The notes beneath the pieces were generated by a model. The model worked only from the letters and a program-made list of their open reading frames with translations, did no database searches and had not been told where the DNA came from. The position numbers and the translations under genes were made by a program. Positions 16,381 to 26,645 of a DNA stretch of 64,000 nt are shown here, piece after piece (the stretch's first letter is position 1; the number at the start of each line of letters is the position of its first letter). Source of the stretch: Brachybacterium timonense (GTDB lineage Bacteria > Actinomycetota > Actinomycetes > Actinomycetales > Dermabacteraceae); NCBI RefSeq assembly GCF_900258505.1, contig NZ_LT984895.1, positions 2,418,491 through 2,482,490 of the forward strand. Direction: 5' to 3'.

Positions 16381-18024
16381 ATGTCGCCTGCACTCGCCAC
16401 CACGTGCGCCCTGCTGCTGGTCATCGGTTGCCTCGCCGTCGTGCATGTGCCTCTCGGCAGCTATATGCACCGCGTGTTCGCTGACTCGCACCATACCCGC
16501 ACCGAACGCTTCATCTATCGCCTCGTCGGCGTCGATCCCGACAAGGAGATGCGCTGGACGTCCTACGCGATCGCCGCGGTCGCCTTCGGCATCATCTCCG
16601 TCCTGGGCCTCTTTGTGCTGATCCTCGTGCAGGGTCTGCTTCCGTGGTCCTTCGGACGCTCACAGGACTGGCACACCGCGCTGAACACCGCGGTTTCCTT
16701 CACCACGAACACGAACTGGCAGAGCTACGGAGGGGAATCCGGCGCCGGGTACGTCGTCAGCATGGCTGGCCTCACGGTGCAGAACTTCGTCTCCGCCGCC
16801 ACCGGCATCGCCGTTGCCATCGCTCTCTTTCGTGGTATCGCCCGGTCTTCGGCTGACACCATCGGGAATTTCTGGGTTGATCTCGTGCGTGCGAGTCTGC
16901 GGCTCTTGCTCCCGATCTCCGTCGGCGGCGCTGTCCTGCTGATGCTCGGCGGCGTGCTGCAGAACCTTGCAGAGCCGATGACGGTGACGACGGTAAGCGG
17001 GGAGCAGCAGACCATCCTCGGCGGTCCTGTCGCCTCGCAGGAAGTGATCAAGCTGCTCGGCACCAACGGCGGGGGTTTCTTCAACGCCAACTCCGCGCAC
17101 CCCTTCGAGAACCCCAATGCCTGGACGAACCTGCTGGAAATCCTGCTGGTGCTCTGCATCCCCTTCTCGCTGCCGTATACCTACGGCCGTTTCGTTGAGG
17201 ACCGCCGCCAGGGCCTGGCGCTGACCGCCGTGATGGGAATTCTGTGGGCTGGCTCGGCTGCACTGCTGACCGGGGCAGAATTCAGCTGGGCCAACGGCGT
17301 CTTCGCGATGGAAGGCAAGGAGACCCGCTTCGGCACAGTCTGGACCGCACTGTTCGCCACGACAACAACGGGCACATCCACGGGCGCCGTCAACGCTATG
17401 CATGATTCCTTCAGCCCCTTGGGCGGCGGTCTGGTGATGTTCAACATGATGCTCGGCGAGGTCAGCCCCGGAGGCGTCGGCACCGGCATGTACAACATGC
17501 TGACCCTGGCGGTTCTGACGGTCTTCATCGCTGGCCTCATGGTGGGTCGCACACCGGAGCTGATGGGCAAACTGGTCGGCCGACGTGAGATCACGCTCGC
17601 CGCCCTCTCGACGATCACCATGCCCGCCTTGGTGCTCGGTTTCACCGGCGCGGCCGTGCTTTTGCCGGGAGTTCGAAGCGCCATGGCCAACACCGGTGCT
17701 CATGGACTGTCCGAGGTGCTGTACGCCTACACCTCCGGCTCGAACAACAACGGCTCCGCCTTCGCGGGCCTTGCCGCAGATCAGCCGTACCTCAACCTCA
17801 CCGTGGCGGCCGCCATGTTCCTGGGCCGGTTCATCCCGATCGTGTTCATGACTGCCCTGGCTGGCTCTCTCGCCGCCCAGCAGCGCCGCCCGAGAACCGA
17901 GGGCACCATGCCAACGCACAACGTCACGTTCTGTGTGCTGCTGACCGTCATCATCCTCATCGTCGCGGGCTTGACGTTCCTGCCCTCGCTCGCGCTCGGC
18001 CCCATCGCGGAGGCACTCGCATGA
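16381..18024 (+). CDS. kdpA: K+-transporting ATPase subunit KdpA
   Basis: A 547-aa integral membrane subunit that binds and translocates K+. It shows about ten helices and the four related selectivity segments, including [52 protein letters not shown] and [15 protein letters not shown]. Length is typical (~550-560). The kdpB start overlaps its stop (ATGA), indicating translational coupling. Part of kdpFABC-DE, expressed at low external K+. Confidence 0.97.
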   Translation: MSPALATTCALLLVIGCLAVVHVPLGSYMHRVFADSHHTRTERFIYRLVGVDPDKEMRWTSYAIAAVAFGIISVLGLFVLILVQGLLPWSFGRSQDWHTALNTAVSFTTNTNWQSYGGESGAGYVVSMAGLTVQNFVSAATGIAVAIALFRGIARSSADTIGNFWVDLVRASLRLLLPISVGGAVLLMLGGVLQNLAEPMTVTTVSGEQQTILGGPVASQEVIKLLGTNGGGFFNANSAHPFENPNAWTNLLEILLVLCIPFSLPYTYGRFVEDRRQGLALTAVMGILWAGSAALLTGAEFSWANGVFAMEGKETRFGTVWTALFATTTTGTSTGAVNAMHDSFSPLGGGLVMFNMMLGEVSPGGVGTGMYNMLTLAVLTVFIAGLMVGRTPELMGKLVGRREITLAALSTITMPALVLGFTGAAVLLPGVRSAMANTGAHGLSEVLYAYTSGSNNNGSAFAGLAADQPYLNLTVAAAMFLGRFIPIVFMTALAGSLAAQQRRPRTEGTMPTHNVTFCVLLTVIILIVAGLTFLPSLALGPIAEALA

Positions 18025-20069
18025 CCACGAATCACCCACCGAAACGCTCATTGAGCACGCTTGCTATCGCGAGCCTGCCCGACGCTTTCCGCAAGCTCGA
18101 TCCTCGGCATCTGGTGCGACAGCCTGTGGTGTTCGTCGTGTGGATCGGCGCTGTCCTGACCACCATCTTGACTGTTCTTGAGCCAACGCTGTTCTCTATC
18201 AGCGTGACCCTCTGGCTGTGGGCCACGATTCTGTTCGCGAATCTGGCCGAAGCCATCGCCGAGGGCCGCGGTAAGGCGCAGGCCGCAACGCTGCGCCAGA
18301 CCCGCACGGACTCGGTGGCGCGTCTTGTACAGGCCGACGGCTCAGAGAAGCAGATCCCCTCGGCAGAGCTGACGATCGGTGACCGTGTGGTCGTCGAGGC
18401 CGGCCAGCAGATCCCGGGCGACGGCGACGTCATCGAGGGCGTCGCTACCGTCGACGAGTCAGCTATCACGGGCGAGTCCGCACCCGTCATTCGGGAAGCC
18501 GGTGGCGACCGGTGCGCTGTCACCGGCGGCACGACCGTGCTGTCGGACAGGATCATCGTCCAGATCACTGCCAAGCCGGGCGAGACCTTCATCGACCGCA
18601 TGATCAGCCTGGTCGAGGGTGCCGAGCGTCAGAAAACCCCGAACGAAGTCGCGCTCGGAATCCTTCTCACGACGCTCACCATCCTTTTTGTGCTCGCGGT
18701 CATGGCGATCCAGCCAATGGCCATCTACTCCGGGCACCGGCTCTCGCTGATCGCACTCGTCGCTCTCCTGGTGTGCCTCATTCCAACGACCATTGGGGCG
18801 CTGCTGAACGCCATCGGCATCGCAGGTATGGATCGACTGGTGCAGCACAACGTCCTTGCCATGTCCGGCCGAGCTGTCGAAGCAGCGGGCGATGTCTCGA
18901 CCCTGCTGCTGGACAAGACCGGCACCATCACTTTCGGCAATCGGCGCGCGACCGATGCTCTCGCCGTGGACGGGGTCGACCGCACCGAACTCATGCACTC
19001 TGCCTGGCTCGCATCACTGGCTGACGAGACACCAGAGGGCCGCTCCATCATCGACCTGGTGGAAAAGGCCGGGTTGGCCGGCACCGAGAACGCACAGACG
19101 CTGGTTCATCGGGGTGCACAGTTCGTTCCGTTCACCGCGCAGACCCGCATGTCCGGCGTGGATCTGCCTGATGGCACCCAGGTCCGCAAGGGTGCAGCCT
19201 CAGCGGTGGCTGCCTGGGTCCGGGAGGCCGACGGGCACGTCGACGCCTCACTTGACGCGCAGGTCGAGTCGATCTCTCAGGCCGGCGGCACGCCGCTGAC
19301 CGTCGCTCTGCGTCTGCCTGGGCAGTCTCCACAGGTGATGGGTGTGATCCAGCTCACCGATGTTGTCAAGCCTGGCATTGCCGAGCGGTTCGCGCAGATG
19401 CGCCGCATGGGTATCCGCACCGTGATGATCACGGGCGACAACCCGCTCACGGCAGCCGCCATCGCGAAAGAAGCCGGTGTTGACGACTATCTCGCTGAGG
19501 CCACGCCTGAAGACAAAATGCGTCTCATCGAGAAGGAACAGTCCGGCGGCCGCCTGGTCGCGATGATGGGCGACGGCACCAACGATGCTCCAGCACTCGC
19601 CAAAGCCGACGTCGGCGTTGCGATGAACACTGGCACGTCAGCGGCCAAAGAGGCCGGAAATATGGTCGACCTCGACTCGGACCCCTCGAAATTGCTGGAT
19701 ATCGTCGCCATTGGCAAGCAGCTGCTGATCACACGGGGCGCCCTGACGACGTTCTCCATCGCCAACGATCTCGCCAAGTACTTCGCCATCATCCCGGCCA
19801 TGTTCATCGCGATCTTCCCTGGCCTGGGTGCTCTCAACGTGATGGGGCTGCACTCGCCCGAATCAGCCATGCTGAGCGCGGTCATCTTCAACGCGATCAT
19901 CATCGTGCTGCTCATCCCGCTCTCGCTGAAGGGTGTGCGCTATCGCCCGCTCTCGGCTTCCGCGTTGCTCAACCGCAACCTGCTCATCTACGGCGTCGGC
20001 GGCATCATCGCGCCGTTCATCGGTATCAAACTCATCGACCTCTTCGTTCAGCTCCTTCCAGGAATGTGA
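18021..20069 (+). CDS. kdpB: K+-transporting ATPase ATP-binding subunit KdpB
   Basis: A 682-aa P-type ATPase subunit that hydrolyses ATP to drive KdpA. The actuator motif TGES ([10 protein letters not shown]) is near residue 153, the phosphorylated aspartate is in DKTGTIT near residue 298, and the hinge motif [24 protein letters not shown] follows (quoted in two parts in most alignments). Start overlaps kdpA by 4 bp. No disruption is visible. Confidence 0.97.
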   Translation: MTTNHPPKRSLSTLAIASLPDAFRKLDPRHLVRQPVVFVVWIGAVLTTILTVLEPTLFSISVTLWLWATILFANLAEAIAEGRGKAQAATLRQTRTDSVARLVQADGSEKQIPSAELTIGDRVVVEAGQQIPGDGDVIEGVATVDESAITGESAPVIREAGGDRCAVTGGTTVLSDRIIVQITAKPGETFIDRMISLVEGAERQKTPNEVALGILLTTLTILFVLAVMAIQPMAIYSGHRLSLIALVALLVCLIPTTIGALLNAIGIAGMDRLVQHNVLAMSGRAVEAAGDVSTLLLDKTGTITFGNRRATDALAVDGVDRTELMHSAWLASLADETPEGRSIIDLVEKAGLAGTENAQTLVHRGAQFVPFTAQTRMSGVDLPDGTQVRKGAASAVAAWVREADGHVDASLDAQVESISQAGGTPLTVALRLPGQSPQVMGVIQLTDVVKPGIAERFAQMRRMGIRTVMITGDNPLTAAAIAKEAGVDDYLAEATPEDKMRLIEKEQSGGRLVAMMGDGTNDAPALAKADVGVAMNTGTSAAKEAGNMVDLDSDPSKLLDIVAIGKQLLITRGALTTFSIANDLAKYFAIIPAMFIAIFPGLGALNVMGLHSPESAMLSAVIFNAIIIVLLIPLSLKGVRYRPLSASALLNRNLLIYGVGGIIAPFIGIKLIDLFVQLLPGM

Positions 20070-20071
20070 TC

Positions 20072-20641
20072 ATGAGTATTCTTCGTCAGTCGGTCACAGC
20101 CGTCCGTGCACTGTTTGTCCTCACCGTCATCCTCGGAATCGCTTACCCATTCGCCATGCTTGGTGTCGGACAGGCTGTACCGACTCAAGCGAACGGTTCC
20201 CTGATTCGCATCGACGGAAACGTTGTGGGTTCAGCGCTGCTTGCCCAGCCAGCAACAGGGCCTGAATGGTTCCAGGCCCGTCCCTCGAGCGGCGACTGGG
20301 CTGGGGACGCCTCCGGAGGCAGCAACCTCTCCCCCACATCTCACGACCTCCTCGCCGCTCGACACGAGCGCGAGCATGCTCTGCTCGCCCAGAACCCCGA
20401 CGCACCTGGGCCGGTGCCGGCGGAAGCCCTCCTCGCTTCCGGCAGCGGCCTGGACCCGCATATCACCCCTGCTTACGCTGCGTGGCAGGCACCACGGGTC
20501 GCGGCAGCCCGGGGATTGTCTCTCACCCACGTGCAGCATCTGATCGACACGCACACCGATCGGGCGTTCCTCGGGTTCCTGGGCACCGACACCGTGAATG
20601 TCACAGAGCTGAACGTCGCCCTGCGTGAAATGTCGCGTTGA
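20072..20641 (+). CDS. kdpC: K+-transporting ATPase subunit KdpC
   Basis: A 189-aa subunit with one N-terminal transmembrane helix (LFVLTVILGIAYPFAMLGVGQ) and an extracytoplasmic domain containing FQARPSSGDWAGDASGGSNLSP and the conserved ending SGSGLDPHITPAYAAWQAPRVA. It assists K+ uptake and ATP binding by KdpB. The ATG at 20072 is preferred; a GTG at 20066 overlaps the kdpB stop and is an alternative. Confidence 0.96.
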   Translation: MSILRQSVTAVRALFVLTVILGIAYPFAMLGVGQAVPTQANGSLIRIDGNVVGSALLAQPATGPEWFQARPSSGDWAGDASGGSNLSPTSHDLLAARHEREHALLAQNPDAPGPVPAEALLASGSGLDPHITPAYAAWQAPRVAAARGLSLTHVQHLIDTHTDRAFLGFLGTDTVNVTELNVALREMSR

Positions 20642-20668
20642 GTCGTCAGGCACGGTGACAATCTGCTC

Positions 20669-23194
20669 ATGACTCGAGGACGACTGCGCATCTATCTGGG
20701 TGCCGCACCCGGCGTCGGCAAGACCGTTGCCATGCTTGCCGAGGGGAAACGGCGCGCGGATCGCGGCGCCGACGTCGTGGTTGCTCTCGTGGAGACCCAC
20801 GGCCGTGAGTTCACCCAGGCTCAGACAGAGGGCATGGAGGTCATCCCCCGGCGCCATGTGACGTACCAGGGGGCGACGTTGAGCGAGATGGATCTCGACG
20901 CCGTTCTGGCCCGACACCCTCGCGTGGCACTCGTCGACGAGCTCGCCCACACCAACGCCCCCGGCTCGCGTCATGAAAAACGCTGGCAGGACATCGACGA
21001 GCTGCTCGACGCCGGCATCGACGTGATCTCCACGGTGAACATCCAGCATGTTGAGTCGCTCAATGACGTCGTCACGTCGATCACTGGCATCGTGCAACGG
21101 GAAACCGTTCCCGACCGCGTGGTGCGCACAGCGCAACAGATCGACCTCGTCGATATGTCACCAGAGGCACTGCGGCGGCGCATGGCACACGGGAACATCT
21201 ACTCCCTTGACAAGGTCGAGGCGGCCCTGGGGAACTACTTCCGGGTGGGCAACCTTTCTGCGTTGCGGGAGCTCGCGCTCCTGTGGCTCGCGGATCGCGT
21301 GGACGAGGGGCTTCTCGGCTACCGCGCTGATCACGGCATCGACCACAGCTGGCCGGCGCGGGAGCGTGTTGTCGTAGCGCTCTCGGGTGGGCCCGAAGGC
21401 GAGGTGCTGCTGCGTCGTGGCGCACGCATCGCCTCACGCGGCGCTGGCGGCGAAATGCTCGCGGTGTACGTGACCCGTTCCGATGGCCTTTCCGGCGCGA
21501 GCATGCCTGACGTCGCACGTCTGCATCGGCTCACCGAGGAGCTCGGCGGCAGTTTTCACAGCGTCACGGGCGCTGATGCCGCCGCGGCGATTCTCGATTT
21601 CTCGAAGGCCTCGAATGCAAGCCAAATCGTGATCGGCACGAGCCGTCGGCCGCGGTGGCAGAGGTATCTCTCGCGTGGGATCAGCGACCGCATCATCGAC
21701 GCCTCTGATGAGGTCGACGTTCATGTGGTCACACTTGCCCGCGCCGCATCGGGCTTTCGAGCGTTGCGCCGACGCTCGCTCTCGCCAAGGCGCCAGGCTG
21801 AGGGGTATGGGCTTGCGCTCGTCCTCCCAGCCCTCGTCACCGTGCTCTTGCTTGGCCTTCAGGAACACACGTTGGCGCTGACCATCCCGCTGTACATGCT
21901 GGTCAGCGTGGTCGTTGCCCTTGTTGGTGGGATGTGGCCCGCCGTCCTGGCGGCGGTCGTCGGCTCGCTAGCTGGCGACTGGTTTTTCGCACCGCCCTTC
22001 GGCACATTCACGATCCAGCACCCAACGAACGCGGCAGCCCTCGTCGTCACCGTGATCGTGGCTGTGCTGGTCGCCTCGCTCGTCAACGTCAGTGCCCGAC
22101 GCGCAGCAGCAGCCATCAACGCACAGAACGAAGCAACCGCCATGGCGGGCCTTACCAACGTGTTGCTTGGCTCCACCGATCAGCTCGCACTTCTGTTGGA
22201 CCGATCCGTCGAAATGTTCCACCGCACGGGGGCCGCTGTGGTGGAGAAGGACGACGCGGGCCACCCCAGCGAGATCATCCATGCAACCGATGGTTTCGAC
22301 CCGTCGGCCCTCGAGGCAGGCGCCCATGAACCCATCGATTCCCACCATGATCTGGTTCTCCAGCCAGCCGATCTACCTGCTTCACAGCAGCGCCTGGTCA
22401 GCGCCTTCGCCGTATATGCGGGAGCGATTCTTCAACGACGCGAGCTCATGGCGTCAGCGGCCGCAGCAGCCGAGCTCGCTCGCGACAACAGCGCCCGCAC
22501 TGCGCTGCTCTCTGCTGTCTCGCATGACCTGCGCACCCCGCTGGCCGGAATCAAGGCCGCCATCGAGAGCTTGCGAAGCACGACCGTCACCTTCGAGCCT
22601 GAAGACGAGGCGGAGCTGATGGAGTCGATCGAATGCAGCGCAGACCGCCTCGATGATCTCATCGGCAACTTGCTCGATATGTCCCGCTTGCAGGCCGGGG
22701 CGCTGGTCGCCACGCCGGCCACGTGCGACCTAGGCGAGCTTCTGCCCGAGTACCGTGCCATGCTGAGCGCTCCGCAACGATGCACCCTCGAAGTCGGCCC
22801 GACTGCCCGCAACGTGGTTGTTGACGCTGGTCTTTTGGAGCGGGTGGTCATGAACGTCGCCGAGAACGCCCTGCGCCACCAGCCCACTGGTCATATCGAG
22901 ATCACGAGCCGACGCACAGATGATGTGGTCCAGATCTGCGTCGTCGACCATGGGCCGGGCATCCCGGCCGCGGACCGCGACCTCATCTTCGAACCGTTCC
23001 AGCGCCGCGGGGACGCCCCCGGCAGCGACGGGGTGGGGCTCGGGCTCGCCGTGGCGCGCGGTCTGACTGAGGCGATGAGTGGCGTTCTGCACGTCAGTGA
23101 CACCCGTGGTGGGGGCCTTACCATGGTGATCTCGCTGCCCACTCGGCCCGGTCAGCGGGTCACGCCCGAGGATGCGCAGGAGGATGACGCATGA
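20669..23194 (+). CDS. kdpD: Sensor histidine kinase KdpD
   Basis: An 841-aa membrane sensor of K+ limitation and turgor. In order: the N-terminal KdpD domain with Walker A (GAAPGVGKT, residues 11-19) and LVDELAHTNAPGSRHEKRWQD; a universal-stress-protein-like domain (~230-365); a DUF4118 four-helix membrane segment (~380-480); a GAF-like region; HisKA with the phospho-acceptor His619 in SHDLRTPLAG; and HATPase (NVAENALRHQPTG, DHGPGIP, GVGLGLAVARG). It overlaps kdpE by 4 bp. Length is slightly below that of the ~895-aa E. coli protein. Confidence 0.96.
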   Translation: MTRGRLRIYLGAAPGVGKTVAMLAEGKRRADRGADVVVALVETHGREFTQAQTEGMEVIPRRHVTYQGATLSEMDLDAVLARHPRVALVDELAHTNAPGSRHEKRWQDIDELLDAGIDVISTVNIQHVESLNDVVTSITGIVQRETVPDRVVRTAQQIDLVDMSPEALRRRMAHGNIYSLDKVEAALGNYFRVGNLSALRELALLWLADRVDEGLLGYRADHGIDHSWPARERVVVALSGGPEGEVLLRRGARIASRGAGGEMLAVYVTRSDGLSGASMPDVARLHRLTEELGGSFHSVTGADAAAAILDFSKASNASQIVIGTSRRPRWQRYLSRGISDRIIDASDEVDVHVVTLARAASGFRALRRRSLSPRRQAEGYGLALVLPALVTVLLLGLQEHTLALTIPLYMLVSVVVALVGGMWPAVLAAVVGSLAGDWFFAPPFGTFTIQHPTNAAALVVTVIVAVLVASLVNVSARRAAAAINAQNEATAMAGLTNVLLGSTDQLALLLDRSVEMFHRTGAAVVEKDDAGHPSEIIHATDGFDPSALEAGAHEPIDSHHDLVLQPADLPASQQRLVSAFAVYAGAILQRRELMASAAAAAELARDNSARTALLSAVSHDLRTPLAGIKAAIESLRSTTVTFEPEDEAELMESIECSADRLDDLIGNLLDMSRLQAGALVATPATCDLGELLPEYRAMLSAPQRCTLEVGPTARNVVVDAGLLERVVMNVAENALRHQPTGHIEITSRRTDDVVQICVVDHGPGIPAADRDLIFEPFQRRGDAPGSDGVGLGLAVARGLTEAMSGVLHVSDTRGGGLTMVISLPTRPGQRVTPEDAQEDDA

Positions 23195-23928
23195 CGCGCG
23201 TGCTGGCCGTTGACGACGATGCCACGATCCTGCGCACTCTTCGGATCAACTTGAAAGCGCGTGGTTACGAGCCGATCGCCGTCACCTGTGGGCGCGATGC
23301 TCTCAGCGAGCTGGTTGATTCTGAACCAGATCTGGTGATTCTCGATCTGGGGCTGCCGGACCTTGACGGCACCGACGTTTTGCGCCAGATCCGCCGTACC
23401 TCGACCGTGCCGGTGATCGTGCTCTCGGCCCGCCACGACTCCGACGACAAAGTCGAAGCCCTGGACGAGGGCGCCGACGACTACGTCACCAAGCCGTTCG
23501 GGATGGAGGAGCTCATGGCACGTGTCCGCTCCGGGCTGCGGCGCGGCGGGCAGACACTCGCCACTGTCCCCCCGTTCGAGACAGACCATGTGGTGCTCGA
23601 TTTCAGCGAATCGCACGCCACGCGTGACGGCGTGGCTGTTCACCTCACCCCCACCGAGTGGCGGATGGTGGCCGAGTTGGCTCGTGCTGAGGGCCGGCTG
23701 GTCCGGCACGATGCCCTGCTCAAGGCCATTTGGGGCCCCTCCTACGGGCGTGAGCTCAACTACCTGCGCGTCTATGCCAACCAGATCCGTCGCAAGCTGG
23801 AGCTGGATCCCGCCCATCCAGAATTGCTGATCACCGAACCCGGGGTGGGATATCGACTCGTCCGGCCCTCGTCACGGGCCCTGCTGCCGGATGCACACGC
23901 GCTTGACGGCTCCGGCGAGACTCCCTAG
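23191..23928 (+). CDS. kdpE: Response regulator KdpE
   Basis: A 245-aa OmpR/PhoB-type regulator. The receiver domain has acidic residues near 8-9 (VDDDAT), phospho-acceptor Asp52 (LVILDLGLPDLDG) and Lys near 104 (DDYVTKPFG); the C-terminal winged helix ends in ELNYLRVYANQIRRKLELD and GVGYRLV. It activates the kdp operon when phosphorylated by KdpD; the tandem repeats at 16207-16236 are its probable target. Confidence 0.96.
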   Translation: MTRVLAVDDDATILRTLRINLKARGYEPIAVTCGRDALSELVDSEPDLVILDLGLPDLDGTDVLRQIRRTSTVPVIVLSARHDSDDKVEALDEGADDYVTKPFGMEELMARVRSGLRRGGQTLATVPPFETDHVVLDFSESHATRDGVAVHLTPTEWRMVAELARAEGRLVRHDALLKAIWGPSYGRELNYLRVYANQIRRKLELDPAHPELLITEPGVGYRLVRPSSRALLPDAHALDGSGETP

Positions 23929-23979
23929 CCTCCCGTCAGGAGACGGCCGCTCGGTGACCGTCGTGTCGACGGAGTTGCG

Positions 23980-24627
23980 ATGACGATGCACCCGCCTCAG
24001 GGCCTGCCACCGCAGGACATCGTGGTGTTTCCGGTCCGTGGCCGCTCTTTGCTCCAGTTGCTGGTGGCGCTCATTGTGGGCGCGGTGTTCTTCGGCATCG
24101 CCGTGGCGATCGTGTACGCGGTCGTCACCACCGGTGAGTGGATGTTCCTTATCGCGCTGCCGGTCATGGCGCTGGCCTTGATCGGCCTGTTCATCGACCA
24201 GTCAAAGAATCACCGCCGCGCTCGCACAGTTCGCCATAGCGAACCAGTGCTCGTGGTGAACAGTTATGGCATTGGAGACAGTCATCTGCACATTCCGTGG
24301 AGCGTAGTGCGCAGCGTCCATACGCGGGCCGCTCCGAGCAGGAGGTCGCCCGCTAACGACGGGTTGGGTGGAATTCTCGCGGAAAAGTTGGTCGCCTTCT
24401 CTGGCGTGCTCGACGGCGAGTTCCTGCTGGTCATCGACACGACGCATCCCCCACCGCCGCACCTCGCACAGCGCGGCGCATCGACGGTACGCGGCAACCA
24501 CGTCGTGTACGACCTGGGCACAGCGATCCCGTCAGCCAGGTGGAAACCGTTGGAGCGAGCGATCACGCAGTACGCGGCCTGGCGGGGCGTGCCGGTCGGC
24601 GGCAGCGGTGTGCCGCCGCGGTCCTGA
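23980..24627 (+). CDS. Hypothetical membrane protein with two helices
   Basis: A 215-aa protein with two N-terminal transmembrane helices (LLQLLVALIVGAVFFGIAVA and FLIALPVMALALIGLFI, residues ~24-72) and a soluble C-terminal domain beginning with LVVNSYGIGDSHLHIPWSVV, which resembles a small PH-like/YokE-type domain in pattern only. It follows kdpE by 51 bp in the same direction and is the last gene before the accessory region. Function unknown. Confidence 0.7.
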   Translation: MTMHPPQGLPPQDIVVFPVRGRSLLQLLVALIVGAVFFGIAVAIVYAVVTTGEWMFLIALPVMALALIGLFIDQSKNHRRARTVRHSEPVLVVNSYGIGDSHLHIPWSVVRSVHTRAAPSRRSPANDGLGGILAEKLVAFSGVLDGEFLLVIDTTHPPPPHLAQRGASTVRGNHVVYDLGTAIPSARWKPLERAITQYAAWRGVPVGGSGVPPRS

Positions 24628-24715
24628 AGCCGGCGTGCAGCGTCGTTGATGTCCCGATCAGCAGAGAAGACGATCGCCGCCTCACCTGCATAACGCGGGG
24701 CCTCACAAACGCGGC

Positions 24716-24750
24716 ACGGTGAACCGGAGCTCGACCGAGTTCTGGCAACG
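24716..24750 (-). repeat. ychF-tail repeat R1 (distal end of the array)
   Basis: Minus-strand reading: CRC-Q-N-S-V-E-L-R-F-T-V, a diverged form of the YchF C-terminus; the stop codon after V is lost and the frame closes at 24703. The arms CCGGAGCTCG and CGAGTTCTGG form an imperfect inverted repeat with G-T pairs. It marks the left boundary of the cassette array and abuts a truncated gene (24758). Confidence 0.75.
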
Positions 24751-24757
24751 GCGACCA

Positions 24758-24946
24758 TCACGGGGAACTGAGCGATGCTGTCTCAGAAACGCGACGCAGC
24801 GCGTCCTGCCTGACGAACGCGATGCCGCTTGGCCGGGCTACCAGGATGGCTTTGGCCAGGCTCGACTTCCCGCTACCGAAGCTACCGTGGATGATGACCA
24901 GCCAAGAGCCCTCCGAGCCGACGACCGTCGAGCTCGCGGAACTCAT
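24758..24946 (-). pseudogene. Truncated P-loop kinase/ATPase (5' fragment)
   Basis: A 62-codon frame with the start of an AAA-type small kinase: GSWLVIIHGSFGSGKSSLAKAI carries Walker A GSFGSGKSS, followed by IAFVRQDALRRV. It stops at 24758, 8 bp from repeat R1, whereas relatives run to ~170-190 aa. The rest of the gene is absent and R1 lies exactly at the break, so recombination at the repeat probably removed it. The start overlaps the higA stop by 4 bp (ATGA), so it was once translated as the third gene of the higBA operon. Confidence 0.65.
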
Positions 24947-25245
24947 GCCGACAGAAGAGGCCTGATCGCTGCGATCTGCTCCCCTGCACGATCCTCTGCA
25001 CGGTCGAGCTCATAGTGGCTCTGCAGGTTGATCCAGAACTCCGCCGACGTGCCGAAGTACTTCGCGAGCCGCAGCGCGGTGTCGGCAGTGATGCCCCGCT
25101 TGCCGTGCACGATCTCATTGATCCGCCGCGGCGGAACCCCGATCGAGACGGCGAGCTTGTTCTGCGTGATGCCGAAGCCCCGGATGAAGTCCTCCATGAG
25201 GACCTCCCCCGGGTGGATCGGCTTGATCCTGTCAGTGGTAGTCAA
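24943..25245 (-). CDS. higA: HigA-type antitoxin (HTH_3/XRE)
   Basis: A 100-aa antitoxin that neutralises HigB and represses the operon. It has the family beginning IKPIHPGEVLMEDF, the helix-turn-helix ITQNKLAVSIGVPPRRINEIVHGKRGITADTALRLAKYF and the ending FWINLQSHYELDRAEDRAG. The start is the TTG at 25245, 9 nt after GGAGG; it overlaps the higB 3' end by 14 bp, the usual toxin-first order of this family. Very similar to the damaged copy at 38163. Confidence 0.9.
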   Translation of the reverse strand: MTTTDRIKPIHPGEVLMEDFIRGFGITQNKLAVSIGVPPRRINEIVHGKRGITADTALRLAKYFGTSAEFWINLQSHYELDRAEDRAGEQIAAIRPLLSA

Positions 25246-25513
25246 CGATCTGCACCTCCTCGGGTCCGGCGTCGCTCCACACAAAGCAGATACGCCACTG
25301 GTCGTTGATCCTGATGCTGTACTGCCCGGCCCGATCACCCTTGAGGGCCTCGAGCCGGTTGCCGGGCGGGACCCGGAGGTCCTCGAGAGACTCCGCAGAC
25401 CCCACCTGACGCAGCTTGCGCAGTGCGACGCGATGGATCCTCGGATCGATGGACCGCACGCGCTCACGACGCCACAGCCGTTCGGTCGCCTTGTCGCCGA
25501 ACGATCTGATCAT
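25232..25513 (-). CDS. higB: HigB/RelE-type toxin
   Basis: A 93-aa ribosome-dependent mRNase-type toxin: MIRSFGDKATERLWRRERV, then LRVPPGNRLEALKGDRAGQYSIRINDQWRICF, the conserved core of HigB with its basic catalytic residues, ending VQIVDYH. Starts in the flank of repeat R2: a TATAGAT element 14 nt upstream of the ATG lies in the R2 stem, so the repeat may contribute promoter sequence. Confidence 0.9.
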   Translation of the reverse strand: MIRSFGDKATERLWRRERVRSIDPRIHRVALRKLRQVGSAESLEDLRVPPGNRLEALKGDRAGQYSIRINDQWRICFVWSDAGPEEVQIVDYH

Positions 25514-25523
25514 GGAGCCAATC

Positions 25524-25583
25524 TATAACGGGGGCCGTCATTAACGCTAGACGTTATACCTGAACTCAATCGAGTTACGGCAC
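25524..25583 (-). repeat. ychF-tail repeat R2 with flanking inverted repeat
   Basis: Minus strand reads C-R-N-S-I-E-F-R-Y-N-V-stop (TAG at 25547-25549). Arms AACTC/GAGTT flank the core. Just outside, TATAACG (25524-25530) pairs with CGTTATA (25552-25558), so the element can fold into a stem similar to that of R5. It separates the HigBA module from the GNAT module. Confidence 0.8.
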
Positions 25584-25634
25584 CGAAGAGCATGACGGAT
25601 CACCACAGCCCAGGTCGTGAGGCCCAACGATCCT

Positions 25635-26609
25635 TCACAACGGCATGACCATGAACAAGCAGGGGTTGTCATCACCCCACAGATCAGTCTCCTCCAACGG
25701 CAGGAAACCGCACTTCTCGTAGAAGCGGCGGGTGCGGGCGTATCCAGCGTCGGAATGCGACGGCCCCAAGGTCTTCACTTGGAGCAGCCGGACACCATCG
25801 GCGCGGGAAGCGGACGCCACGGCCCTGAGCATGGCCGATCCAACGCCCCGACCATGCCGGGCTCGGTCAACGACCATGAGGTGAATGTCGGCGGATACCG
25901 GGAAGTCGCGGTCGACCAAGGTCACGCCGACGACCTTTCCGTGTTCGTCGCGCACAGACCACGTCTCCATGTGCCGGGCAGCGTCGATGTACTCCTGATT
26001 CGCTTCTTCCAGGCCGAACCACTCCGGGACTGTCGCCAAAAGCCGCGCGACGTCATCCGGAAGCTGCGTGTCTCTGCGGCACTCCCAGAGTGATGGACGA
26101 GGACGCAATGCGCACATCTTCACGCTGTCCCAGCGTCGGCCGTTCCATGACCGTGCCTCGGGAATCCGGCCACACTCGACGAAACCGCATCGTCTCGCTG
26201 AGGCGATCATCCTCTCGTTGCCTGACCACGTCTGAAGGGTGACGACGTGAGCGTCAGTCTCGTCGAAGATCAGGTCGAGCCACTGGGTGAGCGCCGCCCG
26301 GCCGATACCTCTCCCCCACCAACGTGGGTTGAAGACCACGATGCCAAGCTCCCACCAGCCGCCGCCTGCGGGCTCCTCCTCGAAGCGCGAAACAAAACCA
26401 ACAGGCTCTCCAGCGACCTCGATGATCCGACGATCATGACTGCCTAATCCTGCACGTTGCCGCTGATCAAACTCCTCACGGCTGGGGTTCACAGGGGCCT
26501 CGAAGTAGGGCCCATCCCACAGCTTCCACTCGGCATCCGGCGTCGCGTGCTGCCAGGCCCACAAAAAGTCGAGATCATCGGCACTCACCGGCCGGAGAGT
26601 CACATTCAC
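25635..26609 (-). CDS. Tandem double-GNAT acetyltransferase
   Basis: A 324-aa protein with two acetyltransferase domains. Residues ~1-165 form a RimJ-like GNAT with acetyl-CoA loop RWWGRGIGRAAL and ERMIASARRCGFVECG; residues ~170-324 form a second GNAT with RARHGRGVGSAMLRAV and the ending RRFYEKCGFLPLEE. The two halves are independent family members, so this is a fusion rather than a single domain. Substrate unknown. It is the only gene of its module (R2-R3), like a resistance- or detoxification-type cassette. Confidence 0.88.
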   Translation of the reverse strand: MNVTLRPVSADDLDFLWAWQHATPDAEWKLWDGPYFEAPVNPSREEFDQRQRAGLGSHDRRIIEVAGEPVGFVSRFEEEPAGGGWWELGIVVFNPRWWGRGIGRAALTQWLDLIFDETDAHVVTLQTWSGNERMIASARRCGFVECGRIPEARSWNGRRWDSVKMCALRPRPSLWECRRDTQLPDDVARLLATVPEWFGLEEANQEYIDAARHMETWSVRDEHGKVVGVTLVDRDFPVSADIHLMVVDRARHGRGVGSAMLRAVASASRADGVRLLQVKTLGPSHSDAGYARTRRFYEKCGFLPLEETDLWGDDNPCLFMVMPL

Positions 26610-26645
26610 TGCGCCAGCCTACCTCGGCCGAGACTGGAGACATCA

